A stretch of DNA of 64,000 nucleotides, taken from Pseudooceanicola pacificus (GTDB taxonomy: Bacteria > Pseudomonadota > Alphaproteobacteria > Rhodobacterales > Rhodobacteraceae). This document shows, one piece after another, positions 1-8,347 of this stretch; position 1 is the stretch's first letter, and every line of letters starts with the position of its first letter. The stretch covers positions 43,836 to 107,835 of the forward strand of contig NZ_WNXQ01000011.1 in NCBI RefSeq assembly GCF_009789075.1, given 5' to 3'. Below the pieces are notes generated by a model, which ran no database searches, was not told where the DNA came from, and was given only the letters and a program-made list of their open reading frames with translations. Both the position numbers and the translations under genes were made by a program.

Positions 1-1
1 T

Positions 2-1015
2 GAGGCTGCCGACGGGTTCGATTCCGCAACCTGGACCGCCTTGGCGGACGGCGGATGGCTGGGCCTTGCAATTGCCGAAGACTACGGGGGGGCGGCGATG
101 GGGGCGATCGAACTGGCCATTGTCGCCGAAGAGATCGGCCGTAGCCTGGCCGCCATACCTTTTGGCCCGGTTCTTGGCCTGGCGATCCCCGCGATTCAGG
201 ACTTGGGCACGCAAAGCCAAAGGGAAAATCTGCTTCCCCGGATCGCCGAAGGCCGCATGATCGTTACCGCCGCGCTTGCCGAGGATGGAGGGTCTGCACC
301 GGAACGGGTCTCGGCAAAAGTACTGCAGGATCGCCTTTCGGGAAGGAAATCGCCAGTTTCGTTCGCATCCGATGCGTCATTCGCGATCGTCGCCGCCCTG
401 GACGAAGGCGGCACCGCGCGCTTTTATCTGGCGGATCTTTCGGACCCCTCGGTGTCGATCAGCGCGCTGGATGCGATCGACCGCACCCGTCCGACGTCCG
501 AGATTGTCTTTCACGACACGCCGGTTGAACTGCTTCCCGGTTCCGATCCCGCAGCGATCCGGACTCTTTTGGATGGCGCCGCAGTGTTGGCCGCCTTCGA
601 ACAGATCGGCCTGGCCGAGCGGGCGCTTTTCCTGACCAGAGACTATGCCTGCGAGCGGCAGGCGTTCGGACGCCAGATCGGCAGTTTTCAGGCGGTCAAG
701 CACCGGCTCGCGGACATGTTCGCCAAGATCGAGCTGGCACGGTCCAATGCTTTTTTCGGCGCCTGGGCGCTGGCGAGCGGGGATGAACGGCTGTCCGAAG
801 CGGCGGCGGTAGCACGCCTCGCGGCTCTCGATGCAGTGCAATTCACCACTGAGGAATCGGTGCAGCTTCACGGTGGGATCGGGTTCACCTGGGCGGCCGA
901 CCCGCATTTGTTTCTGCGGCGAGGATGGCAGTTGAAGGCCGAACTCGGCCTGGCCGATTTGTGGCGCGAGCGGCTGCTTTGCAATCTGGCGGACGGCCAA
1001 AGGGCCGCGAACTGA
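2..1015 (+). CDS. Acyl-CoA dehydrogenase, 5'-truncated by window edge
   Basis: This is a flavoprotein of the acyl-CoA dehydrogenase superfamily, which oxidises an acyl-CoA to the 2-enoyl-CoA and passes electrons to ETF. The reading frame is open from base 2, so the true start lies before the window. Visible family features are the EDYGG motif near the N-terminus, the helix-G signature R-Q-A-F-G-R-Q-I-G-S-F-Q (about bases 655-690) and the C-terminal L-H-G-G-I-G-F-T-W motif. It ends soon after that motif and lacks the GG-[ST]-x-E-I segment of its neighbour. This is the build of the catalytically partial partner in heteromeric alpha2beta2 dehydrogenases. The next gene is a second dehydrogenase 16 bases on, so the two probably form one enzyme. 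Confidence 0.88.
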   Translation, partial: EAADGFDSATWTALADGGWLGLAIAEDYGGAAMGAIELAIVAEEIGRSLAAIPFGPVLGLAIPAIQDLGTQSQRENLLPRIAEGRMIVTAALAEDGGSAPERVSAKVLQDRLSGRKSPVSFASDASFAIVAALDEGGTARFYLADLSDPSVSISALDAIDRTRPTSEIVFHDTPVELLPGSDPAAIRTLLDGAAVLAAFEQIGLAERALFLTRDYACERQAFGRQIGSFQAVKHRLADMFAKIELARSNAFFGAWALASGDERLSEAAAVARLAALDAVQFTTEESVQLHGGIGFTWAADPHLFLRRGWQLKAELGLADLWRERLLCNLADGQRAAN

Positions 1016-1031
1016 CAAGGACAAAGTGCAG

Positions 1032-2258
1032 ATGGATTTCAGCGACAGCCCGGAAGAAGCCGCGTTCCGCGCCAAGGCGCGCGACTGGCTTGATGCCAAC
1101 ACGACCCGCCGCAATGGAAGCGAAAAGGCCCAGGACCATTTCATGGCCCGCGACGCCGACGAAGTTGCCCGTGCGCGCGACTGGCAGGCACGAAAGGCCG
1201 ACGCAGGCTGGGCGGGGCTGACATGGCCCCGTGCTTTCGGTGGGCGTGACGCCACTCCGATCGAGCAAGTGATCTGGAATCAAGAGGAAGGGCGCTACGC
1301 CGTCCCGCCCAACGTCTTTCTGATCGGGATCGGGCTGGTTGGGCCTACGGTCATGATCCACGGCACCGAAGACCAGAAAACAAGATTCTTGCCCCGGGCT
1401 CTCACGGGCGAAGACATCTGGTGCCAGCTTTTTTCCGAACCCGCCGCCGGGTCCGATTTGGCCGGTATCCGCACCCGTGCACGCCGCGAAGACGACGAAT
1501 GGGTGATCTCCGGTCAGAAGGTTTGGACCTCGGGGGCGCAATATTCCACTCACGGCATCCTGCTGGCGCGCACCGATCCACAGGTGCCCAAGCACAAGGG
1601 AATGACCATGTTCCTTGTGGACATGTCCGACCCGGCCATCGAAACCCGTCCTATTCGCCAGATTTCGGGCAGCTCCAGTTTCAACGAAGTGTTCATCGAC
1701 AACCTGCGCGTGCCAGACAGCGCCCGCTTGGGCGGTGTATCCGAAGGGTGGAAGGTGGCGCTGACCACACTCATGAACGAACGGTTCAGTATTTCCGTCG
1801 GCCGGGCCAGTGGCGGTGCGCGGGCCGAGGAATTGATTGATCTGGCTACCCGTGTCGAACGGAACGGTCGCCCGGCCATCGAGGACGACGAGGTGCGCGC
1901 GCGCATTGCCGATTTCATCGCGCGTCAACGCGGACTGGAATTCACCTCTTACCGGGTCATGACGTCGCTTTCGCGCGGCCAGGCACCGGGTGAAGAGGGC
2001 TCGATCGGCAAGCTGTTGCTGGGCAAGCTGCGGCAGGAAATGGGCGCTTTCGGGATGGATCTGGCGGGAACTTCGGCGGGCATATCGGCCAAGGTCGGGG
2101 ATGACGTGGCGCGCTGGCGCAACGAATACCTGACCGCGCCCGGCAACCGGATTGCCGGGGGGTCGGACGAAATCCAGCGCACCATCATCGGAGAACGCAT
2201 TCTCGGGCTGCCGCCCGAAGTACGCGTCGACAAGGATGTCGCATTTTCGGAGCTTTGA
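1032..2258 (+). CDS. Acyl-CoA dehydrogenase (408 aa)
   Basis: Full-length acyl-CoA dehydrogenase, alpha,beta-desaturating an acyl-CoA with FAD. It has the substrate/FAD loop F-S-E-P-A-A-G-S-D-L-A, the W-x-I-S-G-Q-K-V-W-T-S strand and the C-terminal G-G-S-D-E-I-Q-R-T-I-I-G-E-R segment. I chose ATG 1032 because AAGGA at 1017-1021 lies 10 bases upstream; the in-frame GTG at 1026 is only 4 bases from it. It follows the preceding dehydrogenase by 16 bases and probably forms a heteromeric complex with it. Substrate unknown. An inverted repeat overlaps its stop codon. Confidence 0.92.
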   Translation: MDFSDSPEEAAFRAKARDWLDANTTRRNGSEKAQDHFMARDADEVARARDWQARKADAGWAGLTWPRAFGGRDATPIEQVIWNQEEGRYAVPPNVFLIGIGLVGPTVMIHGTEDQKTRFLPRALTGEDIWCQLFSEPAAGSDLAGIRTRARREDDEWVISGQKVWTSGAQYSTHGILLARTDPQVPKHKGMTMFLVDMSDPAIETRPIRQISGSSSFNEVFIDNLRVPDSARLGGVSEGWKVALTTLMNERFSISVGRASGGARAEELIDLATRVERNGRPAIEDDEVRARIADFIARQRGLEFTSYRVMTSLSRGQAPGEEGSIGKLLLGKLRQEMGAFGMDLAGTSAGISAKVGDDVARWRNEYLTAPGNRIAGGSDEIQRTIIGERILGLPPEVRVDKDVAFSEL

Positions 2259-2270
2259 TCCGAAAATGCG
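2240..2270 (+). terminator. Intra-operon hairpin over the stop codon
   Basis: Perfect 11-base inverted repeat: CGCATTTTCGG (2240-2250) and CCGAAAATGCG (2260-2270) around a 9-base loop containing the TGA of the dehydrogenase gene. There is no T-run after it, so it is more likely an attenuator or an RNA end-protecting hairpin before the transporter genes than a strong terminator. Confidence 0.55.
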
Positions 2271-2307
2271 AATTCCCGGAGTAAGAACCAACAAGGAGTA
2301 GAAAATC

Positions 2308-3453
2308 ATGAACTTCAAGTCAACTGGTATCGCTGCTGCCTTTCTGGCGATTGCCGCGTCGGCCAATGCCCAGGAAATCGAATTGCCTGACGTGATCGCT
2401 TGGTCGGCCTATGACACGGGATCAGCCGGTCATGCACATTCCATAGCCATCGGTAACATGATGCGCAGCAAATACGGATCGACGGTCCGCGTGCTTCCGG
2501 GGCGAAACGACGTCTCGCGGATGACCCCGCTCAAAAACGGGACGGTCGATTACTGCCTGTGCGGCATTGCCTCATATTTCGCCGCCGAAGGGGTTTTCCT
2601 TTTTGCTGCGCCTGAATGGGGGCCGCAGCCAATCCGGGCAGTTCTTCAGGCCGTCGGCGATTACGGACTGGGTGTCGCTGTCGCCGCCGATGCAGGCATC
2701 GAAACCATCGCGGATCTCAAGGGGAAACGGGTCGCTCGTGCCGTCAGTTCTCCCGCGATTGGCAACAACATGGAGGGACTGCTGGCCTTTGGCGACCTGA
2801 CATGGGACGACGTAGAAACCGTGGAGTTTTCGGGCTATGTGAACTCTCTCAAGGGTATTCTCGAAAATCGCGTGGATGCGGCGTTTGCCCTGACGACGAC
2901 GACCGTGAATTATCAGATCGAATCGAGCCCGCGCGGTCTCAAATGGCTTGAAACACCCGCGGACCAAGACGAAGCGTGGCAGCGTTATACCAGCGTGACG
3001 CCCTTCGTGACACCGCACATGGTGTCGGTGGGACCCGCCATCGACCCCGACTCGCCTCTGCCCATGGCGCTGTATCCCTATCCGCTTCTCGTCACTGAAA
3101 CCGATCAGAATACCAGCGAGGTGCGCAACATCGTCGCCGCGCTTGACGCCGGGTTCGACGATTACAAGGATGCCGCCCCCGGTGCCAATGCATATGCGAT
3201 CGATCGCCAGATCCTGTCTTGGGTGATGCCGTGGAGCGATGGCAGCGTTGCGTATTTCAAGGAAAAGGGCCTCTGGACCCCGGAGGCCCAGGCCAACCAA
3301 GACAAGTTGGTGGAACGGCAAGAGGTGCTCCTCCAGGCCTGGAACGCATTTGTCGACGGCGCTCCCGAGGGTGAAGAAGAATTTGCCCCTGCATGGATGG
3401 AAGCCCGTGCCGCCGCACTGGAAGAGGCCGGCCACGAAGTCTTCTTTCGCTGA
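2308..3453 (+). CDS. TAXI-family TRAP transporter substrate-binding protein
   Basis: Periplasmic solute receptor of a TAXI-type TRAP transporter, 381 aa. The first 21 residues form a Sec signal peptide (K4, hydrophobic core, A-N-A-Q-E cleavage area). The body has TAXI-like features: W-S-A-Y-D-T-G-S-A-G-H near the start, R-x-L-P-G-R-N-D-V-S-R and a D-L-K-G-K-R-V-A interdomain segment. AAGGAG (2293-2298) precedes ATG 2308 at good spacing. The fused permease follows 67 bases later, with a GC-rich hairpin between. The ligand is probably the organic acid degraded by the cluster; this is inference from context. Confidence 0.85.
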   Translation: MNFKSTGIAAAFLAIAASANAQEIELPDVIAWSAYDTGSAGHAHSIAIGNMMRSKYGSTVRVLPGRNDVSRMTPLKNGTVDYCLCGIASYFAAEGVFLFAAPEWGPQPIRAVLQAVGDYGLGVAVAADAGIETIADLKGKRVARAVSSPAIGNNMEGLLAFGDLTWDDVETVEFSGYVNSLKGILENRVDAAFALTTTTVNYQIESSPRGLKWLETPADQDEAWQRYTSVTPFVTPHMVSVGPAIDPDSPLPMALYPYPLLVTETDQNTSEVRNIVAALDAGFDDYKDAAPGANAYAIDRQILSWVMPWSDGSVAYFKEKGLWTPEAQANQDKLVERQEVLLQAWNAFVDGAPEGEEEFAPAWMEARAAALEEAGHEVFFR

Positions 3454-3462
3454 TGCGACACA

Positions 3463-3486
3463 GCGCGGCGTCCAGGGGCGCCGCGC
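3463..3486 (+). terminator. Hairpin between binding protein and permease genes
   Basis: GCGCGGCG (3463-3470) and CGCCGCGC (3479-3486) form a perfect 8-bp GC stem with an 8-base loop. No T-run follows. Such hairpins downstream of binding-protein genes usually stabilise that part of the message and lower permease expression. Confidence 0.5.
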
Positions 3487-3520
3487 CGGATGAAACGCAG
3501 CACAGAACGGGAGTACGGGC

Positions 3521-5488
3521 ATGACACCAAAATCGCAGGACACGCCGGCGCAACCGACCGAAATGGGCACGCTGCCCGCCTTCGTTCGCTGGTTGCTCGT
3601 CGTCTCGGCAGTGCTGTTGACCGCGGCCTCGGTCAATCACCTCTTCAATCTGGGGTTCTTCATGAACGTCCGGTTGCTTGAAATTCACTACCTCTATGTG
3701 ATGCTTCTGCTGACGCTGCCGCTGGTGTTTCTTGTCTTTCCCTGTTCAAAGTCAGATTCCTACGGATCGACGCGGTGGTGGGATTACTTTCTGGCCCTGC
3801 TGGCCCTGATCACCTGCGCCTTCTTTGCCTACTACGGGCGCAGCGTGGTGAACAAAGGGTGGGATTTCGCCGCTCCTCTTAATGCCGTGATCGCCAGCTT
3901 CGCCTTCTGGTTCCTGCTGCTCGTGGCCGCGCGCCGCACCGGCGGCTGGATGCTCTTCGCGGTAATTCTAGTGTTTTCCATCTACCCCATGGTCGCCAGC
4001 TATGCGCCCGGCCCGATCCAGGGCTTCCAGCGCTCACCCGTCGAGACGGCGATTTTCCACGCGATGAGCGGCGAAAGTGTGCTGGGCATACCGATGCGCA
4101 GCTTTGTCAATCTTGTCGTGGGGTTCATGATCTTCGGGGTCGCGATGCAACATACCGGCGCAGGTCCGTTTTTTATCGACATCGCCTTTGCCGCGCTCGG
4201 ACATGTCCGGGGCGGGCCGGCCAAGGTAGGAGTTCTGACCAGCGGGCTGACCGGTTCGATGAGCGGCAGCGTGATCACCAATGTGCTGACGACCGGATCA
4301 ATTACCATTCCAGCGATGAAAAAGGTGGGGTTCAGGCCCACTTATGCGGCAGGGATCGAAGCGGCGGCGTCGACGGGGGCGGTGCTGATGCCCCCTATCA
4401 TGGGCGCCACGGCCTTTGTCATGGCGACATTCCTGGCGACCGACTACACCAACATCGTTTTGGCGGCGGTGCTTCCTTCGCTGTTCTACTTTTTCGGCCT
4501 GTTCGCACAAATCGACGCATACTCCGCGCGCAACGGACTGAAAGGCGTTCCGCGCGCCGACCTTCCCAGGATCGGCAAGGTGCTGCGCGAAGGCTGGTAC
4601 TTTCTCGCCGTCTTCGGGCTGCTGATCTGGATGCTGCTCTACCTCAAGCGCGAGGCGATCGCTCCATTCTATGCGACCGCGCTGCTTCTTTTCCTGAACC
4701 AGCTGCTCTCAAAATCACGCTGGGGGCGAAAAGAGCTGATGAACTTTCTGATAGCCACGGGACGTTTGTTCGTCGAACTGGTTGCCATTCTTGCGGCGGT
4801 TGGGCTGATCGTCGGCGGGCTGGCGGTGACCGGGATGTCCGGGACAATCTCGAACGATCTGCTGTTCATCGCGGGCGGCAACATCTTTCTGCTTCTGCTG
4901 CTCGGGGCATTGACCAGTTTCATTCTTGGAATGGGCATGACCGTGACCGCCGCCTATGTGATTCTCGCGGTGTCGCTGGCACCCGCCCTGGTCGCCGGCG
5001 GACTCGATCCGATCGGCGTCCATTTATTTATCCTTTACTGGAGCATGCTGAGCTATATCACTCCCCCGGTCGCGCTGGCGGCTTTTGCCGCGGCGGCCAT
5101 CGCCCAGGCCAAACCCTTTGCGTCTGCCTTCGAAGCGATGAAGCTTGGAAGCATCGTCTATATAATTCCCTTCTTCTTCGTCCTTGATCCGGCGTTCATC
5201 CTGCAAGCCGGTCCACTCGAAAGCCTGCTTACGGTTCTGCGCGCCGGTCTCGGCATTCTGCTGATCTGCGCCGGTATTCAGGGGTATCTGTTTGGCGTCG
5301 GGCGGATCGAAACCGGGCTGCCAGGAACAATCGCCCGCGTCCTTCTTGGTATTGCCGGTCTGGCCTTCGCCTTTCCCTCGAACGCGGGTCTGGCGGTTCC
5401 GATCCTCGGCGCGGTGGGCGCAGGTGCCGCTATGGCGGCAGTGGCGGTCGCTTTGGTGATGGTCTCGGCCAAGCAGGAGAAAGCGTAA
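3521..5488 (+). CDS. TAXI-type TRAP transporter fused permease (4TM-12TM)
   Basis: Integral inner-membrane permease of 655 aa combining the small (DctQ-like) and large (DctM-like) subunits, as usual for TAXI transporters. It drives sodium- or proton-coupled uptake of the ligand delivered by the preceding receptor. Many hydrophobic segments are visible. The characteristic large-subunit core reads G-L-T-G-S-M-S-G-S-V-I-T-N-V near residues 240-260, followed by E-A-A-A-S-T-G-A-V-L-M-P-P-I-M-G. A second inverted repeat half carries F-I-L-G-M-G-M-T-V-T-A-A-Y near residue 470. The thioesterase gene starts 2 bases after its stop. Confidence 0.9.
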   Translation: MTPKSQDTPAQPTEMGTLPAFVRWLLVVSAVLLTAASVNHLFNLGFFMNVRLLEIHYLYVMLLLTLPLVFLVFPCSKSDSYGSTRWWDYFLALLALITCAFFAYYGRSVVNKGWDFAAPLNAVIASFAFWFLLLVAARRTGGWMLFAVILVFSIYPMVASYAPGPIQGFQRSPVETAIFHAMSGESVLGIPMRSFVNLVVGFMIFGVAMQHTGAGPFFIDIAFAALGHVRGGPAKVGVLTSGLTGSMSGSVITNVLTTGSITIPAMKKVGFRPTYAAGIEAAASTGAVLMPPIMGATAFVMATFLATDYTNIVLAAVLPSLFYFFGLFAQIDAYSARNGLKGVPRADLPRIGKVLREGWYFLAVFGLLIWMLLYLKREAIAPFYATALLLFLNQLLSKSRWGRKELMNFLIATGRLFVELVAILAAVGLIVGGLAVTGMSGTISNDLLFIAGGNIFLLLLLGALTSFILGMGMTVTAAYVILAVSLAPALVAGGLDPIGVHLFILYWSMLSYITPPVALAAFAAAAIAQAKPFASAFEAMKLGSIVYIIPFFFVLDPAFILQAGPLESLLTVLRAGLGILLICAGIQGYLFGVGRIETGLPGTIARVLLGIAGLAFAFPSNAGLAVPILGAVGAGAAMAAVAVALVMVSAKQEKA

Positions 5489-5489
5489 T

Positions 5490-5903
5490 ATGAGCGCACA
5501 AGACGGCAGACCGGACATCCCCGCCCCGTTCAACGCATTGCTCGGCGTGCGCTTCGTCTCGTGGTCCGGTGGCAAAGCCGAGTTGCGGTTGCCCATCGGA
5601 CGCGATCACCTGAACGGCGCTTTTTCGGTGCATGGCGGTGTCTACGCGACCATGCTGGACAACGCGGTCACCTTTTGCGCGTCCTACGCGGGGGATGGCC
5701 GCCCCGGTCATCGCTGCCTTACGCTTTCGCTTACCACCAGTTTCGTCGCCCCGGCGGCCGAAGGAGACACGCTGACGGCCCGCGCGCGCATTGTCGGGGG
5801 CGGACGCAAACTGGTTTTTGTACAGGGCGAGATCTTCAATCAGGACGGGCACCATCTGGCCCATGGCGATGCCGTGATCAAGCGGCTCGCACCACCGTCG
5901 TGA
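5490..5903 (+). CDS. PaaI-family hotdog thioesterase
   Basis: Small (137 aa) hotdog-fold acyl-CoA thioesterase of the PaaI/YdiI type. The diagnostic V-H-G-G motif and the following L-D-N-A stretch, which supplies the catalytic acidic residue, lie at about residues 48-60. AGGAGA at 5475-5480 serves as ribosome site and the ATG lies one base past the permease stop codon, so the gene is co-translated with transport. A likely job is releasing CoA from dead-end thioesters; substrate not predictable. Confidence 0.85.
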   Translation: MSAQDGRPDIPAPFNALLGVRFVSWSGGKAELRLPIGRDHLNGAFSVHGGVYATMLDNAVTFCASYAGDGRPGHRCLTLSLTTSFVAPAAEGDTLTARARIVGGGRKLVFVQGEIFNQDGHHLAHGDAVIKRLAPPS

Positions 5904-5963
5904 CCACCTGAGTGATCCGATGGTGAGCGAGACCAAACAAACGAAGGACAAAAGGAGACAGAA

Positions 5964-6740
5964 ATGATCAACCCGATGGCATTGGACAATCAAGTGGTTA
6001 TCGTCACAGGCGCCGGACAGGGTATCGGCCGCGGTGTGGCGGCGCTGTCGGCAGAGCTGGGCGCCAAGGTCGTGGTGAACGATCTGAACGAGGACGGCGT
6101 CAAGGAAACCGCCGAACAGATCGGTGGCAATGCCCGCGCCATCGTGGGGAATGTGGCCGACCCGGACTTTCCCGGGAAGCTCGTGAAATTCGCCCTCGAC
6201 GAATTCGGCGACATCAACGGGCTTGTGAACAACGCCGGGATCGTGCGCGCCGCGATGATCCACAAGATGGACCGGGCCACCTGGCAACAGGTCATCGACG
6301 TGAACCTCACCGGTGTCTTCGCCTGCCTGCAGGCCGTTGGGACCTATTACAAGGAACAGGCCGAAAAAGACCCTGAAAGCGCCGCGCGCCGTGCCATCGT
6401 CAATATCTCATCCGATGCCGGGCGTCGCGGCACCATCGGTCAGATCAATTATGGCGCGGCAAAATCCGGGGTTCTGGGTCTGACAATGAGCGCCGCGCGT
6501 GAATGGGGCCGTTACCGCATTAACGTCAATTCGGTCTGTTTCGGAATGGTCGAGACGCCAATGACTGAGACCATCCGCTCTGAAAAATTCGCCGACAGGT
6601 ATATGGCGCAGATCCCGATGGGACGGATGAGCACCCCAGAAGAAGTCGCGCAGCCCGTCTGTTTCCTGTTGTCCAACGCGGCATCCTATATCACCGGCCA
6701 GCACCTGAGCGTGAACGGTGGCTTCCACATCGGGTTCTGA
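5964..6740 (+). CDS. SDR-family NAD(P)-dependent dehydrogenase
   Basis: Classical short-chain dehydrogenase/reductase of 258 aa. The dinucleotide loop T-G-A-G-Q-G-I-G is at residues 15-22, N-N-A-G at 90-93, the serine pair at 150-151 and the catalytic Y164-x-x-x-K168, so it should be active. The acidic residue D41 after the second strand favours NAD. The context suggests 3-hydroxyacyl-CoA dehydrogenase activity before carbon-carbon cleavage by the thiolase-like protein two genes on. It starts after GGAGACAGAA and ends one base before the DUF35 gene. Confidence 0.9.
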   Translation: MINPMALDNQVVIVTGAGQGIGRGVAALSAELGAKVVVNDLNEDGVKETAEQIGGNARAIVGNVADPDFPGKLVKFALDEFGDINGLVNNAGIVRAAMIHKMDRATWQQVIDVNLTGVFACLQAVGTYYKEQAEKDPESAARRAIVNISSDAGRRGTIGQINYGAAKSGVLGLTMSAAREWGRYRINVNSVCFGMVETPMTETIRSEKFADRYMAQIPMGRMSTPEEVAQPVCFLLSNAASYITGQHLSVNGGFHIGF

Positions 6741-6741
6741 G

Positions 6742-7125
6742 ATGGCCGGCATTGGACAAGGCCCAGGGCCGGACGCCGTCTTCGCCGCGAAGCTGGCCGA
6801 GGGCGTCTTCGAGATTCAGAAATGTGGCGGCTGCGGCACCCATGTATTCCATCCGCGCGTGATCTGTCCGGCCTGCGGCAGCGCGGATCTGGGATGGATC
6901 GCGCCAACCGGGAGGGGCACCGTCTATGCGCGAACGGTCGTGCGCCGAAAACCGGAACGAGGCGGCGATTACAACGTGGTTCTGGTGGACCTGGAGGAAG
7001 GGGTACGAATGATGTCGCGCATCGACGGTATCGCGCATGACCAGATTGTCGCCGGGCTGAAAGTAACCGCGTCGATCGGCGAAGGCGCCGAAGGTGACCC
7101 CGCCGTGGTTTTCCGGCCAGAATGA
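6742..7125 (+). CDS. DUF35 OB-fold zinc-ribbon protein
   Basis: Zn-ribbon plus OB-fold protein (127 aa) of the DUF35 family, the usual obligate partner of thiolase-like enzymes (for example BbsA with BbsB, or the ChsH2 DUF35 domain with Ltp2). The rubredoxin-like ribbon has C28-x2-C31 and C42-x2-C45, and the OB-fold carries V-R-R-K-P-E-R-G-G-D-Y-N. ATG 6742 follows the SDR stop by one base; its stop overlaps the next start as ATGA, so the pair is translationally coupled. A close paralogue is at 26522-26899. Confidence 0.88.
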   Translation: MAGIGQGPGPDAVFAAKLAEGVFEIQKCGGCGTHVFHPRVICPACGSADLGWIAPTGRGTVYARTVVRRKPERGGDYNVVLVDLEEGVRMMSRIDGIAHDQIVAGLKVTASIGEGAEGDPAVVFRPE

Positions 7126-8279
7126 GAAGCAAATTGAGTTTACGGGGAAAAGCCGCCATCGTCGGTGCAGCGCTGGCAGGCTGCGGCGAGGCCCATGGCA
7201 AAAGCTCGATGGAGATCACAATCGAGGGGGTGCATGGCGCGCTTGCCGATGCGGGGATCGCACTTGGCGAGGTCGATGCCATTGCCACCTGCCAGCCGCT
7301 GGATATGCTGTCGGGTCTTACACTGGCGCAGGAATTGGGCTTGAACCCCAGGTTTACGATGAACAATCGCATGGGCGGCTCGTCGTTCCTGTCGCACACG
7401 CTCTGGGCCGCGATGCTGCTCGAATTGCGGCTCGCTGATACCGTGTTGATCTGCTACGGATCGAACCAGCGCACCGCCTCGGGCAAGCTGATGACCGCGC
7501 TTGGCCTGCCGACCTACGAGGCCCCCTACAAGCCGCTGTTCCCGCTGTCGTCCTACGCGCTTGCCGCGGACCGTCACATGACGCAATTCGGCACAACGCG
7601 CGAACAGCTGGCCGACGTGGCGGTGGCGGCCCGCGCCTGGGCAAAAAAGAACCCCGACGCTTTCATGCGCGATCCTCTGACGCGCGAGGATGTGATCGCC
7701 TCGCGGCCGGTTTCGGACCCTCTGCGGGTGCGCGACTGCTGCCTTGTGACCGATGGCGGCGGGGCGATAGTTATGCGGCGGGCCGAGACGGCCAAGGATC
7801 ACCCCAGGCCACCGGTGTATCTGCTGGGCGGCGGCGAGGGCACGACGCACCGCGACATCTCCGAAATGGCGGACCTGACCGTGACCGGCGCTGCGCAATC
7901 GGGGCGAACGGCCATGGACATGGCGGGTGTCAAACCCGCGGACATCGACGTGGTCCAGCTCTACGACGCGTTCACCATCAATGTGATCCTTTTTCTAGAA
8001 GATCTGGGCTTTTGCAAGAAAGGTGAAGGCGGTGCGTTTGTGGCGAACGGCGGCATCGCGCCCGGCGGTCATCTGCCGGTCAACACCAATGGCGGCGGGC
8101 TGTCCTGCGTCCATCCCGGCATGTACGGCATCTTCACGCTGGTCGAAGCGGTGCGACAGCTGCGCGGCGAAGCCGGAGACCGCCAGATCGACGGCGCCGA
8201 GCTGGTCCTGGCCCATGGCAACGGCGGTGTCCTGTCCAGCCAGGTGACGAATATCCTGGGCACCGAAGCCACCCTCTGA
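7122..8279 (+). CDS. Thiolase-like (SCP-x/Ltp2-type) protein, probable aldolase or thiolase
   Basis: Thiolase-fold protein of 385 aa in the lipid-transfer/acetyl-CoA acetyltransferase-like group. The position where thiolases carry the nucleophilic cysteine reads G-G-S-S (85-88). The H331-P-G-M-Y motif is kept, the second catalytic cysteine position reads H365-G-N-G-G, and Q-L-Y281-D-A-F is present. This pattern resembles Ltp2-type retro-aldolases of steroid side-chain degradation more than classical thiolases. It is coupled to the DUF35 gene by an ATGA overlap. It may cleave a 3-hydroxyacyl-CoA (retro-aldol) or a 3-oxoacyl-CoA; sequence alone does not decide. Paralogue at 25367-26518. Confidence 0.85.
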   Translation: MRSKLSLRGKAAIVGAALAGCGEAHGKSSMEITIEGVHGALADAGIALGEVDAIATCQPLDMLSGLTLAQELGLNPRFTMNNRMGGSSFLSHTLWAAMLLELRLADTVLICYGSNQRTASGKLMTALGLPTYEAPYKPLFPLSSYALAADRHMTQFGTTREQLADVAVAARAWAKKNPDAFMRDPLTREDVIASRPVSDPLRVRDCCLVTDGGGAIVMRRAETAKDHPRPPVYLLGGGEGTTHRDISEMADLTVTGAAQSGRTAMDMAGVKPADIDVVQLYDAFTINVILFLEDLGFCKKGEGGAFVANGGIAPGGHLPVNTNGGGLSCVHPGMYGIFTLVEAVRQLRGEAGDRQIDGAELVLAHGNGGVLSSQVTNILGTEATL

Positions 8280-8299
8280 ACAGACGAAGGAAGCAATGA

Positions 8300-8325
8300 A
8301 GCGGCCCTTCTTGCGAAGGGCCGCT
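8300..8325. terminator. Bidirectional terminator-like hairpin
   Basis: AGCGGCCCTT (8300-8309) and AAGGGCCGCT (8316-8325) form a perfect 10-bp stem with a 6-base loop between two convergent operons. The flanking T-run is weak. Confidence 0.65.
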
Positions 8326-8347
8326 GTGTATTCAGGCCTGAAACGGC

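Noticed and set aside
885..2366. Minus-strand open frame of 493 codons
   Set aside because: Antisense to the dehydrogenase gene and crosses an intergenic hairpin; no motif.
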